Origin: Streptomyces triticagri
GTDB taxonomy: Bacteria; Actinomycetota; Actinomycetes; Streptomycetales; Streptomycetaceae
Direction: 5' to 3'
DNA length: 32,040 bases
NCBI RefSeq assembly: GCF_003429565.1
Contig: NZ_QUAK01000112.1
Location: 35,016-67,055, forward strand
Positions 7,246 through 14,107 of this stretch are shown piece after piece. The notes beneath the pieces were generated by a model. It was not told where the DNA came from. It worked only from the letters and a program-made list of their open reading frames with translations, and searched no databases. The position numbers and the translations under genes are program-made. Numbering within the stretch: the stretch's first letter is position 1; every line of letters starts with the position of its first letter.

Positions 7246-8102
7246 GCACCGTGACCGACCGCCGCAGCGATCCCCATCCCCGCGACATCGACCCCCGCCC
7301 CACCCATCCCCGCTTCACGGACCTCCTCGCCGCCGAGTGGCTCAAACTGTGGTCCCTGCGGTCCACCCCGTGGACACTCGGTCTGGTCCTCGCCGGCGTC
7401 GTCGCGTTCAACGCCGCGATGGCCTGGGACACTTACCGCTACTGGACCTACGACGACCCCGGCGAGGCCGAGCGTTACATCAGCGACGGCATCCCGTTCC
7501 ACGAGGCCTTCAACGCCAATGCGGCGCTGTGCTTCATGCTCGCCGTCGCCGCCGTCGGGGCGGTCACCGTCGTGGGGGAGTACGGCACCGGTCTGATCCG
7601 TACGACGTTCGTGGCCGTGCCCGCGCGGCGTTCACTGCTCGGGGCGAAGGTGCTCGTCGTCTCCGCCGTCACCACCGTGCTCGGCGGCTGTGCCGCGCTC
7701 GGCTCGTTCCTGCTGACCCAGGCGATCCTGTCCGGGCGGGGCGTGGGGGTGTCGCTCGGCCACCCCGGGGCGTGGCGGGTGGTCCTGGCGTCCGCGCTGA
7801 TCGCGCCGGTGTGTGCGCTCTTCGGCATGGCCGTCGGCGTGATCCTGCGGCACACGGCGACCACCCTGGCGCTCACCTTCGGCGTACTCGTCGTCCTGCC
7901 GCCCGCGTTCAGCGAGGAACGGCACTGGTCGGCCGTCGTCAACCACGCGCAGCCGTTCATGGCATGGAACCGTCTGACCGACGTCCCGTACGAGCCCGCC
8001 GCCCACCCGTGGTCCACCGCGGGCGCCTGGTCCGTGTACGCGGTCTGGGCCCTGGTCGCAGCGGCGGTCACCGTCCTGGTGCCGCACCGCCGCGACCGCT
8101 GA
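7242..8102 (+). CDS. ABC-2 type membrane permease
   Basis: This 286-residue membrane protein begins with a polar tail of about 35 residues, then LLAAEWLKLWSLRSTPWTL. That amphipathic entry helix is typical of ABC-2 permeases of this class. Six hydrophobic segments follow, including FMLAVAAVGAVTVVGEYGTG, where the GEYGTG(L/M)IR motif marks the family. ATG 7242 overlaps the ATPase stop and has GGAGG at 7231-7235. With the ATPase it should form a homodimeric-type exporter in the cytoplasmic membrane. The substrate is unknown. The adjacent kinase-regulator pair probably controls it. Confidence 0.92.
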   Translation: MSTVTDRRSDPHPRDIDPRPTHPRFTDLLAAEWLKLWSLRSTPWTLGLVLAGVVAFNAAMAWDTYRYWTYDDPGEAERYISDGIPFHEAFNANAALCFMLAVAAVGAVTVVGEYGTGLIRTTFVAVPARRSLLGAKVLVVSAVTTVLGGCAALGSFLLTQAILSGRGVGVSLGHPGAWRVVLASALIAPVCALFGMAVGVILRHTATTLALTFGVLVVLPPAFSEERHWSAVVNHAQPFMAWNRLTDVPYEPAAHPWSTAGAWSVYAVWALVAAAVTVLVPHRRDR

Positions 8103-8131
8103 CCCGGCGCGCAGACCACTGACCCGGCGCG
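8099..8131. repeat. 13-bp direct repeat spanning the permease stop codon
   Basis: CTGACCCGGCGCG occurs at 8099-8111, including the TGA stop, and again at 8119-8131, a 20-bp period. It fills most of the 52-bp gap between the convergent permease and ThrRS genes. No terminator hairpin is evident here. Confidence 0.5.
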
Positions 8132-8154
8132 TACGCCCGCCGGCCGCGCCCGGA

Positions 8155-9489
8155 TCAGGCCTCGTCGCCCCACAGCCGGATCGCGCGCCCCCGCACCAGA
8201 CCAGCCACCCGGTCGGCGAACTCCCGCACGGGCAGCGGCGGCAGCCGGCGCCCGTCCCGCAGCCGTACGGACACCTCCCCGGCGTCCGCCTCCCTGCCGC
8301 CGACCACCGCCTGGTACGGCACCAGGCGGGCGTCCCGGATCCGGGCGCCGAGGCTGCCCCGGCCGGCCGGGACGAGCTCGGCGCGCAGCTCGCGCTCCGC
8401 GCAGAGCGCGACGAGGTCCCGGGCGGCGCGCTCCTCCAACTCCCCGCCGGACACCGGGAGTACGGCGACCTGGGTGGGCGCGAGCCACGCCGGGAAGGCG
8501 CCGCGGTGCACCTCGATGAGCTGGGCCACGGCCCGCTCCACGCTGCCGATGATGCTGCGATGGACCATCACCGGGCGGTGCTTGGCGCCGTCCTCGCCGA
8601 TGTAGTGCAGTCCGAAGCGCTCCGGCTGATGGAAGTCGATCTGCACGGTCGACAGGGTCGACTCGCGGCCCGCCGCATCCACGATCTGCACATCGATCTT
8701 CGGACCGTAGAAGGCGGCCTCGCCCGGCACCGCCTCGTACGCCACCCCGGACCGTTCGAGCACCTCGGTGAGCAGCGCGGCGGCCTGCTTCCACATGGCG
8801 GGCGCGGCCACGTACTTGCCGCTGTCGGCGACCGCGTCATCGTCGGCGATCGCGTCGTCGTCGGGCAGCGACAGGCGACAACGCGCCGCCTCGATGCCGA
8901 GATCCCGGTACACCTGCCGGATGAGTCCGAGCGCGGCCGCCGCCTCGTCGGCCGCCTGCTCCAGGGTGCAGAAGACATGCGCGTCGTTCAGCTGGATCGC
9001 CCGTACGCGGGTGAGGCCGCCGACCACACCGGACGGCTCGGAGCGGTACATGCCGCCCAACTCGGCCATACGCAGCGGGAGTTCGCGGTAGCTGCGGGAC
9101 CGGGAGCGATAGATCAGCGCGTGGTGCGGACACAGACTCGGCCGCAGTACGAGCTCACCGTCGGCGTCTTCCTCCCCACCCTTGAGGGCCATCGGCGGAA
9201 ACATGTCCTCCCGATAGTGGGACCAGTGCCCGGAGATCTCGTACAGCTCCCGCTTGCCGAGCACCGGCGAGTACACATGCCGGTAGCCGGCCCGCCGCTC
9301 GGCCGACCGGATGTACTCCTCCAGGGCGTGCCGGACGGTCGCCCCGTCGGGCAGCCAGTACGGCAGTCCGGCGCCCATCAGCGGATCGGTGCCGAAGAGC
9401 CCGAGCTCGCGGCCGAGTCTGCGGTGGTCGACGGGGGCCTCGTCCTGCCCGACAGGGGCCGCATCGGGGTTCACCGGGTTCTCATTCAT
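8155..9489 (-). CDS. threonyl-tRNA synthetase, short form lacking TGS and editing domains
   Basis: This 444-residue class II synthetase charges tRNA-Thr. It starts directly with the catalytic core (HRRLGRELGLF), so the N-terminal TGS and editing domains of housekeeping ThrRS (about 650 residues) are absent. The active-site zinc ligands are all present: Cys120 (RPSLCPHH), His171 (NDAHVF) and His310 (VHRSIIGS). Motif 2 (MYRSEPSGVVGGLTRVR) and motif 3 (HRSIIGSVERAVAQLIE) are intact, and the anticodon-binding domain follows. An Asp-rich DDDAIADDDAVAD insert lies near residue 210. ATG 9489 has GAGGAG about 7 bp upstream. It is probably a second ThrRS, controlled by the upstream Thr attenuator; a drug-insensitive resistance copy is one possible role. 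Confidence 0.93.
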   Translation of the reverse strand: MNENPVNPDAAPVGQDEAPVDHRRLGRELGLFGTDPLMGAGLPYWLPDGATVRHALEEYIRSAERRAGYRHVYSPVLGKRELYEISGHWSHYREDMFPPMALKGGEEDADGELVLRPSLCPHHALIYRSRSRSYRELPLRMAELGGMYRSEPSGVVGGLTRVRAIQLNDAHVFCTLEQAADEAAAALGLIRQVYRDLGIEAARCRLSLPDDDAIADDDAVADSGKYVAAPAMWKQAAALLTEVLERSGVAYEAVPGEAAFYGPKIDVQIVDAAGRESTLSTVQIDFHQPERFGLHYIGEDGAKHRPVMVHRSIIGSVERAVAQLIEVHRGAFPAWLAPTQVAVLPVSGGELEERAARDLVALCAERELRAELVPAGRGSLGARIRDARLVPYQAVVGGREADAGEVSVRLRDGRRLPPLPVREFADRVAGLVRGRAIRLWGDEA

Positions 9490-9528
9490 ACGGGGTCTCC
9501 TCGCGGAAGGGAGCGAGTGACCGCACGG

Positions 9529-9560
9529 CGAAGCCCCGGGGCACTCGCCCCGGGGCTTCG
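9529..9560 (-). terminator. attenuator hairpin upstream of the ThrRS gene
   Basis: CGAAGCCCCGGGGC (9529-9542) and GCCCCGGGGCTTCG (9547-9560) form a perfect 14-bp stem with a 4-nt loop. It sits between the Thr-rich leader peptide and the ThrRS ribosome-binding site. A stem this stable placed 40 bp before a start codon only makes sense as a conditional terminator. No T-run follows, as usual in this GC range. Confidence 0.85.
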
Positions 9561-9574
9561 AACCAAGACAACTC

Positions 9575-9628
9575 TCAGCGCGCCGGGACACTCTCCGGCG
9601 TCGTCGTGATCGACACAGCGCGCTGCAT
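9575..9628 (-). CDS. threonine leader peptide (attenuation control of ThrRS)
   Basis: The minus strand encodes a 17-residue peptide, MQRAVSITTTPESVPAR, with three consecutive ACG Thr codons at 9607-9599. Its TGA is at 9577-9575, 15 nt before the attenuator stem. A TANNNT box (TACCTT) 6 nt upstream of the ATG makes it a leaderless reading frame at the very start of the transcript. An 8-bp pairing (CAGCGCGC at 9625-9618 with GCGCGCTG at 9583-9576) encloses the Thr codons. It could form when no ribosome is stalled. By analogy with trp and leu leaders of actinobacteria, Thr-tRNA shortage would stall the ribosome and favour read-through. Confidence 0.75.
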   Translation of the reverse strand: MQRAVSITTTPESVPAR

Positions 9629-9634
9629 GCCCCG

Positions 9635-9640
9635 AAGGTA
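9635..9640 (-). promoter_or_regulatory. -10 box of the ThrRS leader transcript
   Basis: TACCTT on the minus strand (9640-9635) lies 6 nt before the leader-peptide ATG at 9628. The -35 region at 18-bp spacing reads TGGGCG and is unconvincing. The ECF41 stop is only 53 bp upstream of this box, so read-through from that operon could also reach the attenuator. Confidence 0.5.
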
Positions 9641-9692
9641 GCAGCACGCCTCGGCCGGCGCCCACCGGTTTCCGCCGCGGTCGTGCCACCCC

Positions 9693-10616
9693 TCAGCGCG
9701 GACGCCGGCCCATCCGTCGTACCTCCTCGTGGAGGGCCCAGGCGTCCGCCACCGGACCCAGGTGCCCGAGCTTGTCCGGGTTGCTCACCGAGAGCACCGA
9801 CCGGATGTGGCCGTCGGCCATCTCGAGGGCCAGGGTGTGCAGCACCCTGCCGTCCCGGTCGCGGAAGACCGCCCCGGGCAGGCGGTTGATCTCGTGCGGC
9901 TCGAAGGTCACCCCGGTCAGCGCGATCCGCGGATACACCGAGCCGAGCAGCCGGGCCATCGCATCGGCACCGCCGACGGCCCGCGCGAGCGCCGGTGTCC
10001 TGCCGCCGCCGTCGCCGACCAACGTCGCGTCCGCGGCGAGCAGTTCGCGCAGTACGTCGATGTCCCCCTTGGTCAGCGCCTCGAAGAACCGGGCCGCCAG
10101 CTCCTGCCGTTGCTCGGCGGCCGCCTCGAAGCGCGGCCGGCCGGCGTCCATATGGCGCCTGGCCCGTACGAGAAGCTGCCGGCAGGCCGACTCGGACCGG
10201 CCCACCGCGGCGGCGATGTCCGCGAAACCGAAGGCGAACACCTCCCGCAGCACGAACACCGCCCGCTCCGGCGGACTCAGCCGCTCGAGCAGCAGCAGGG
10301 CCGCCGTGGACACCGAGTCGGCCAGCTCCGCCGACCGCTCGGGGTCCTCGTACGGGTCGCTGAGCAGCGGCTCCGGCAACCAGGTCCCCACGTACGACTC
10401 ACGGCGCATCCGGGCCGAGCGCAGTACGTCGATCGAGATGCGGGTCACCGTGGTGGAGAGGAACGCCTTCGGCGAAGTGGGCCGGGTCGCGGAGAGGTCG
10501 TAGCGCAGCCAGGTCTCCTGGACCGCGTCCTCGGCCTCGCCGACGCTGCCCAGGATCCGATAGGAGATCGAGAACAGCAGCGGCCGCAGCGCCTCGAACT
10601 CCTCGACCTTGCTCAC
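9693..10616 (-). CDS. ECF41-group RNA polymerase sigma factor with SnoaL-like C-terminal domain
   Basis: This 307-residue protein has sigma region 2 (residues about 8-75, with GSVGEAEDAVQETWLRY) and region 4 (about 110-165, with FAFGFADIAAAVGRSESACRQ). A fused SnoaL/NTF2-like domain follows (about 175-290). All three hallmark motifs of ECF41 are present: WLPEP in the region 2-4 linker, DGGGR, and NPDKL near the C-terminus. The fused domain replaces an anti-sigma factor and both activates and restrains the sigma. The GTG start at 10616 has GAGGGAG 6 bp upstream. It lies 39 bp after the CMD gene in the same operon and should recognise the TGTCACA promoter upstream of it. Confidence 0.95.
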   Translation of the reverse strand: MSKVEEFEALRPLLFSISYRILGSVGEAEDAVQETWLRYDLSATRPTSPKAFLSTTVTRISIDVLRSARMRRESYVGTWLPEPLLSDPYEDPERSAELADSVSTAALLLLERLSPPERAVFVLREVFAFGFADIAAAVGRSESACRQLLVRARRHMDAGRPRFEAAAEQRQELAARFFEALTKGDIDVLRELLAADATLVGDGGGRTPALARAVGGADAMARLLGSVYPRIALTGVTFEPHEINRLPGAVFRDRDGRVLHTLALEMADGHIRSVLSVSNPDKLGHLGPVADAWALHEEVRRMGRRPR

Positions 10617-10655
10617 GTCGTACTCCCTCTCACCGGAACGTGGCCGGGACGGTGC

Positions 10656-11129
10656 TCAGTGGAACTGTCCGGGCTCGTAGTCGCCGGCCGGCTGTCGGGT
10701 GATGATGTTCATCCGGTTCACCGCGTTCATGAAGGCGATCAGGACCACCAGGGCGGTGAGTTGATCATCCGAGTAGTGCTTGGCGGCCCGCTGCCACACC
10801 TCGTCACTGACCCCGTCTGAGGCGTCCGCGACCCGGGTGCCCTCCTCCGCGAGTTCGAGCGCGGCACGCTCGGCCTCGGTGAACGGCTTGGCCTCCCGCC
10901 AGGCCGCCACGAGATTCAGCCGCACGGGGCTCTCGCCCGCGGCGACGGCGTCCTTGGTGTGCATGTCGATGCAGCCCGCGCAGCCGTTGATCTGGCTGAT
11001 GCGCAGCGACACCAGCTCCCGCGTCGTCGCCGGCAGCGGGGACTCCATGACCACCTTGCCCGCGCCCATCAGGTGCTTCATTACCTCGCGGGTGCTCGGG
11101 GCGCTGAAGAAGTCGAGTCGGGCATCCAT
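10656..11129 (-). CDS. carboxymuconolactone decarboxylase / AhpD-family protein (ECF41 partner)
   Basis: This 157-residue protein has the AhpD-like CMD fold. The redox motif NGCAGCIDMH, with a CxxC and the downstream His, is intact, which points to a peroxidase-type or thiol-disulfide activity rather than lactone decarboxylation. CMD proteins are the C of the COE (carboxymuconolactone decarboxylase, oxidoreductase, epimerase) genes found beside ECF41 sigma factors. ATG 11129 is chosen over the upstream GTG-containing extension because AGGAG lies 5 bp before it. The ECF41 promoter at 11174-11200 would lie inside the longer version. It is the first gene of a CMD-sigma operon. Confidence 0.93.
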   Translation of the reverse strand: MDARLDFFSAPSTREVMKHLMGAGKVVMESPLPATTRELVSLRISQINGCAGCIDMHTKDAVAAGESPVRLNLVAAWREAKPFTEAERAALELAEEGTRVADASDGVSDEVWQRAAKHYSDDQLTALVVLIAFMNAVNRMNIITRQPAGDYEPGQFH

Positions 11130-11173
11130 GGCGTACTCCTGTGTGCTCGTCGGTACACGCTCGTACTCCTTGA

Positions 11174-11200
11174 GACGAGACAGTCCACCGCCCTGTGACA
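11174..11200 (-). promoter_or_regulatory. ECF41-dependent promoter upstream of the CMD gene
   Basis: The minus strand reads TGTCACA (11200-11194), 16 nt, CGTC (11177-11174), ending 44 bp before the CMD start. TGTCACA-N16-CGTC is, to my knowledge, the published ECF41 target motif, so the match in sequence and spacing is exact. It predicts autoregulation of the CMD-sigma operon. Confidence 0.8.
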
Positions 11201-11210
11201 TGCCAGGCCG

Positions 11211-11834
11211 TCACCGGCCGTGGACGTGGAGCAGCTCGCGTGCGCGCCGTCCGGCCTCGGCCACCGGATCGTCGAAGATCTGCAGACCGTGCGCGACCAG
11301 CGCCCCCTCGTGGAGCAGCATGAGCGACCGGCCCAGCTCCTCGGCCCTGCCCTGGTCGACCTCGCCGGCGAGGCGGGTGAACAGATCGAGCATCCACCGC
11401 TTCTGCCCGGTGATGATCGGATGCGCCGGGTGGGACGGATCGCTGATCTCGGCATGGGCGTTGACCATGCTGCAGCCCTTGGTGCTGTGCTCGGCCGTCC
11501 AGGCGCGCGAGGCGTCGAAGACGGCCAGGATGCGGGCGGCGGCGTCCGGTTCCGCGTCCCGTGCTTCGAGCTCCTCAAGCCACCGGGTGAGGAACGCCCG
11601 CCACCGCTCGTCGCGGTCCGCGAGGTACTCCACGACGAGCTGCTCCTTGGAGCCGAACCGGTCGTAGAGCGTCTTCTTCGTCACGCCCGCCTCCGCCGCG
11701 ATCAGGTCGACCCCGACGGCGTGGATGCCTCGCTCGTAGAACAGCTTCCCGGCCGCTTCGAGGGCGCGACCGGCCGCCGGCGTCATGACGGTCCGCCGCG
11801 GCCCTCCGCCCGTCTGCGTCGTCTCGGTACCCAT
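11211..11834 (-). CDS. TetR-family transcriptional repressor
   Basis: This 207-residue protein has an N-terminal TetR HTH (AAGKLFYERGIHAVGVDLIA, AEAGVTKKTLYDRFGSKEQL) and a C-terminal helical ligand domain of the kind found beside drug-efflux genes. A conserved Cys (STKGCSMVNAHAEI) lies in the ligand domain. ATG 11834 is preferred over the in-frame GTG 11843. A TATAGT -10 box (11847-11842) sits 7 nt before ATG 11834, and GTG 11843 would fall inside that promoter. It is divergent from an EamA transporter and the 62-bp gap contains two operator copies, so it most likely represses both genes until a ligand binds. Confidence 0.93.
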   Translation of the reverse strand: MGTETTQTGGGPRRTVMTPAAGRALEAAGKLFYERGIHAVGVDLIAAEAGVTKKTLYDRFGSKEQLVVEYLADRDERWRAFLTRWLEELEARDAEPDAAARILAVFDASRAWTAEHSTKGCSMVNAHAEISDPSHPAHPIITGQKRWMLDLFTRLAGEVDQGRAEELGRSLMLLHEGALVAHGLQIFDDPVAEAGRRARELLHVHGR

Positions 11835-11841
11835 GGCACCC

Positions 11842-11892
11842 ACTATACCGATCTGTATAGTCTACGAGTACAGATATACCGATCTGTTTACT
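11842..11892. promoter_or_regulatory. two TetR operators in the TetR/EamA divergent promoter
   Basis: The first operator (11842-11861) is a palindrome with ACTATAC and GTATAGT arms around CGATCT. The second (11873-11892) shares the 13-bp core TATACCGATCTGT, exactly 31 bp (about three helical turns) away. ACAGAT/ATCTGT arms at 11870-11887 add further symmetry. The first overlaps the TetR -10 box TATAGT, and a TATAGT on the plus strand (11856-11861) could serve the transporter. Two aligned sites suggest cooperative binding by two dimers. Confidence 0.65.
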
Positions 11893-11905
11893 TGGAGGCC
11901 CCGGC

Positions 11906-12892
11906 ATGAACGTCCTGCTCTCCGCCGCCTTCGTGCTCTGCTGGAGTTCCGGATTCATCGGGGCCAAGCTCGGCGCGGGAAGCGCGCCCGCGGTGACGGT
12001 CCTGATGTGGCGGTTCCTGCCGCTGGCCGCCGTCCTGCTCGCGGTCGCTCTCGTGGCCCGAACGGCCTGGCGCGGCCTGACGGTTCGGGACGTGTCCCGG
12101 CAGGCGGCGATCGGCGTACTGTCCCAGTCCGGCTATCTGCTCACGGTCTACTACGCCATCGAGCTCGGCGTCTCCAGCGGCACCACCGCCCTCATCGACG
12201 GCATCCAGCCCCTCGTCGCGGGCGCGCTGGCCGGCCCGCTGCTCCGCCAGTACGTCTCCCGCCGCCAGTGGCTCGGCCTCCTCCTCGGGCTCGGCGGAGT
12301 CGCGGTCGTCACCACGGCCGACGCGGCGGCCGGCACCGCCGTCGCCGGGTGGGCGTACCTGATCCCGCTGCTCGGCATGTTCTCGCTGGTGGCGGCCACG
12401 TTCCTGGACGGCCGCTCGCGCACCCGAGTGCCGCCCACGGTGGCCCTGACCATCCACTGCACCACCAGCGCCCTGGTCTTCACGGCCCTGGCCACGGGCG
12501 CCGGGGCCGCGCTGCCGCCGGCGGGCACCTCGTTCTGGCTGGCGGTCGGCTGGCTCGTCGTCCTGTCGACCTTCGGCGGCTACGGCCTCTACTGGCTCAT
12601 CCTGCGACGCTCCGGCGTCACCGAGGTCAACACCCTGATGTTCCTGATGGCCCCGGTCACCGCGGTCTGGGGCGCCCTCGCCTTCGACGAACCCTTCGGC
12701 CCCCGCACGGCCCTCGGCCTCACCCTCGCCCTCACCGCGGTAGCGGTCGTACGCACCGCAACTCACCGCGCACCGCCCACAGTCGATCCCCTCCACGACC
12801 ACACCACCGCCCCCACCCCAGAGCTCCCATCCGCCCAGCGGGACTCCCCGGACCACACAGTCCCCAGCACCGGAGGACCGACGAAACCATGA
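11906..12892 (+). CDS. EamA/DMT-family transporter
   Basis: This 328-residue membrane protein has ten predicted transmembrane helices in two EamA repeats. The N-terminal FVLCWSSGFIGAKLG and the second-repeat YWLILRRSGVTEVNTLMFL with FDEPFGPRTALGL are typical of drug/metabolite exporters. A Pro/Thr/Ser-rich tail of about 45 residues after the last helix is probably cytoplasmic and disordered. ATG 11906 has TTGGAGG at 11892-11898. Divergence from a TetR repressor with shared operators suggests ligand-induced efflux. The substrate cannot be predicted. Confidence 0.93.
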   Translation: MNVLLSAAFVLCWSSGFIGAKLGAGSAPAVTVLMWRFLPLAAVLLAVALVARTAWRGLTVRDVSRQAAIGVLSQSGYLLTVYYAIELGVSSGTTALIDGIQPLVAGALAGPLLRQYVSRRQWLGLLLGLGGVAVVTTADAAAGTAVAGWAYLIPLLGMFSLVAATFLDGRSRTRVPPTVALTIHCTTSALVFTALATGAGAALPPAGTSFWLAVGWLVVLSTFGGYGLYWLILRRSGVTEVNTLMFLMAPVTAVWGALAFDEPFGPRTALGLTLALTAVAVVRTATHRAPPTVDPLHDHTTAPTPELPSAQRDSPDHTVPSTGGPTKP

Positions 12893-12928
12893 CCCCCCGG
12901 GCATCCACCTGGCCCTGCCCCCAAACAA

Positions 12929-12985
12929 ACCGCACCCGGCCCGTCACCGATGCCGAGGAACGGCGTGGTGCGGACCGGGTGCGGT
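12929..12985. terminator. bidirectional terminator between EamA and sodN
   Basis: ACCGCACCCGG (12929-12939) and CCGGGTGCGGT (12975-12985) form an 11-bp outer stem. An inner imperfect stem (CACC...GCCG AGGAA CGGC...GTGG) continues it. It lies in the 137-bp gap between the convergent transporter and sodN, so it can end transcription from both sides. Confidence 0.75.
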
Positions 12986-13029
12986 CGGATGGTCCGTGAG
13001 CTCCGCCCCGGGGCGGACGACGGGACCGG

Positions 13030-13425
13030 TCAGGCCTTCTTCGTCTCCCAGAAGATCTTGTCGATCTGGGCGATGTAGTCGAGCGCCTTCTGGCCGGTGG
13101 CCGGGTCGGACGAGCCCTTCGCGGCCGAGAGGGCCTTGAGGGTCTCGTTGACCAGCTGGTGCAGCTCCGGGTACTTCTCGAAGTGCGGCGGCTTGAAGTA
13201 GTCGCTCCACAGCACCGAGACGTGGTGCTTGGCGAGCTCGGCGCGCTGCTCCTTGATGACGATGGCGCGCGTCTGGAACTGGGCGTCGTCGTTGCCGGCC
13301 ATCTTTTCCTGGACGGCCTTGACGGACTCCGCCTCGATTCGAGCCTGGGCGGGGTCGTAAACGCCGCACGGGAGGTCGCAGTGGGCGCTGACCTTCACCT
13401 TGGGGGCAAACAGGCGGGAGAGCAT
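13030..13425 (-). CDS. sodN: nickel-containing superoxide dismutase precursor
   Basis: This 131-residue precursor dismutates superoxide in the cytoplasm. Its 14-residue pro-peptide (MLSRLFAPKVKVSA) is removed to expose His1 of the nickel hook HCDLPCG, where His1, Cys2 and Cys6 bind nickel. The conserved DPAQARIEAESVKAVQEKM and FWETKKA ends match the family. ATG 13425 has AGGAAGGA just upstream. It is divergent from sodX, the maturation protease, across a 229-bp region. In S. coelicolor the gene is induced by nickel and silenced by a small RNA from the sodF 3' end; whether that holds here cannot be told from this window. Confidence 0.97.
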   Translation of the reverse strand: MLSRLFAPKVKVSAHCDLPCGVYDPAQARIEAESVKAVQEKMAGNDDAQFQTRAIVIKEQRAELAKHHVSVLWSDYFKPPHFEKYPELHQLVNETLKALSAAKGSSDPATGQKALDYIAQIDKIFWETKKA

Positions 13426-13531
13426 GGAGCTGTCCTTCCTCGTGATCGTCTTCTCAAGGGGGACATTACTCCGTGGCGGACGGGTTTTCGCGAGGGGCCC
13501 CATGGGCTTAGGACGAAAGTCCAGGGTCGGG

Positions 13532-13547
13532 TTCGAGACTTCTCGAA
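13532..13547. promoter_or_regulatory. perfect palindrome in the sodN/sodX intergenic region
   Basis: TTCGAGA and TCTCGAA flank a CT centre, giving a 16-bp palindrome located 107 bp from the sodN start and 108 bp from the sodX start. It is the only strong symmetric element in this 229-bp stretch and has no T-run. A regulator site is possible but no known consensus (for example Nur) is evident. I saw no clear promoter hexamers in the rest of the gap. Confidence 0.4.
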
Positions 13548-13654
13548 GGGTCTGGCGGATCCCATCAACGCCTCCGGGCGGGATCCGACCGGAGGCGCCC
13601 GGCCGGCCGCCCGAGGGCGCACACTGGTTCCAGGATCGGACCGGGAGGTGCCGG

Positions 13655-14107
13655 ATGCGGGAACCAGGGGTGGAGCCGGGGCGGCCCGGTGAGGCGCGCA
13701 AACCGTTCGGCCTGGCCGAGGTGTACGGGCCCTCGATGGTGCCCACGCTGCGTCACGGGGACCAGCTGCTCGTCCGTTACGCGGCGCGGGTGCGCCCGGG
13801 GGACGTGGTGGTGCTGAGGCACCCCTTCCAGCAGGATCTGCTCGTGGTGAAGCGGGCCGTGGAGCGCCGCGAGGGCGGCTGGTGGGTGCTCGGCGACAAC
13901 CCTTACGCGGGGGGCGACAGCACGGACTACGGCACGGTGCCCGAGGAACTGGTGCTTGCCAGGGTCGGGCTGCGCTACCGGCCGCCGGGGGCGGGACGGC
14001 GCGGTCCGTTGCGCTATCTGCTCTGGGCGCTGTCCGCGGTGCGGCCCGTACTGCGTGACCGGTCGTCGCGCGGCTCCTCGCGCTCCTCGCGCTTGCGGGC
14101 CCGGTAG
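13655..14107 (+). CDS. sodX: nickel superoxide dismutase maturation protease
   Basis: This 150-residue protein is a small S26-type signal-peptidase homologue that cleaves the SodN pro-peptide. The catalytic Ser is in YGPSMVPTL and the general-base Lys in LLVVKRAVE. The GDNPYAGGDSTDYG loop corresponds to the conserved box E (GDN..S.DSR). It has no obvious transmembrane helix at the N-terminus, in keeping with a cytoplasmic substrate. ATG 13655 has GGGAGG at 13643-13648. Its last 31 codons overlap the convergent CGNR gene by 94 bp and encode an Arg/Ser-rich tail. Confidence 0.93.
   Translation: MREPGVEPGRPGEARKPFGLAEVYGPSMVPTLRHGDQLLVRYAARVRPGDVVVLRHPFQQDLLVVKRAVERREGGWWVLGDNPYAGGDSTDYGTVPEELVLARVGLRYRPPGAGRRGPLRYLLWALSAVRPVLRDRSSRGSSRSSRLRAR

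Noticed and set aside
11835..11843. TetR start at GTG 11843
   Set aside because: It would lie between the -10 box and the predicted transcript start; ATG 11834 is at the standard leaderless distance.
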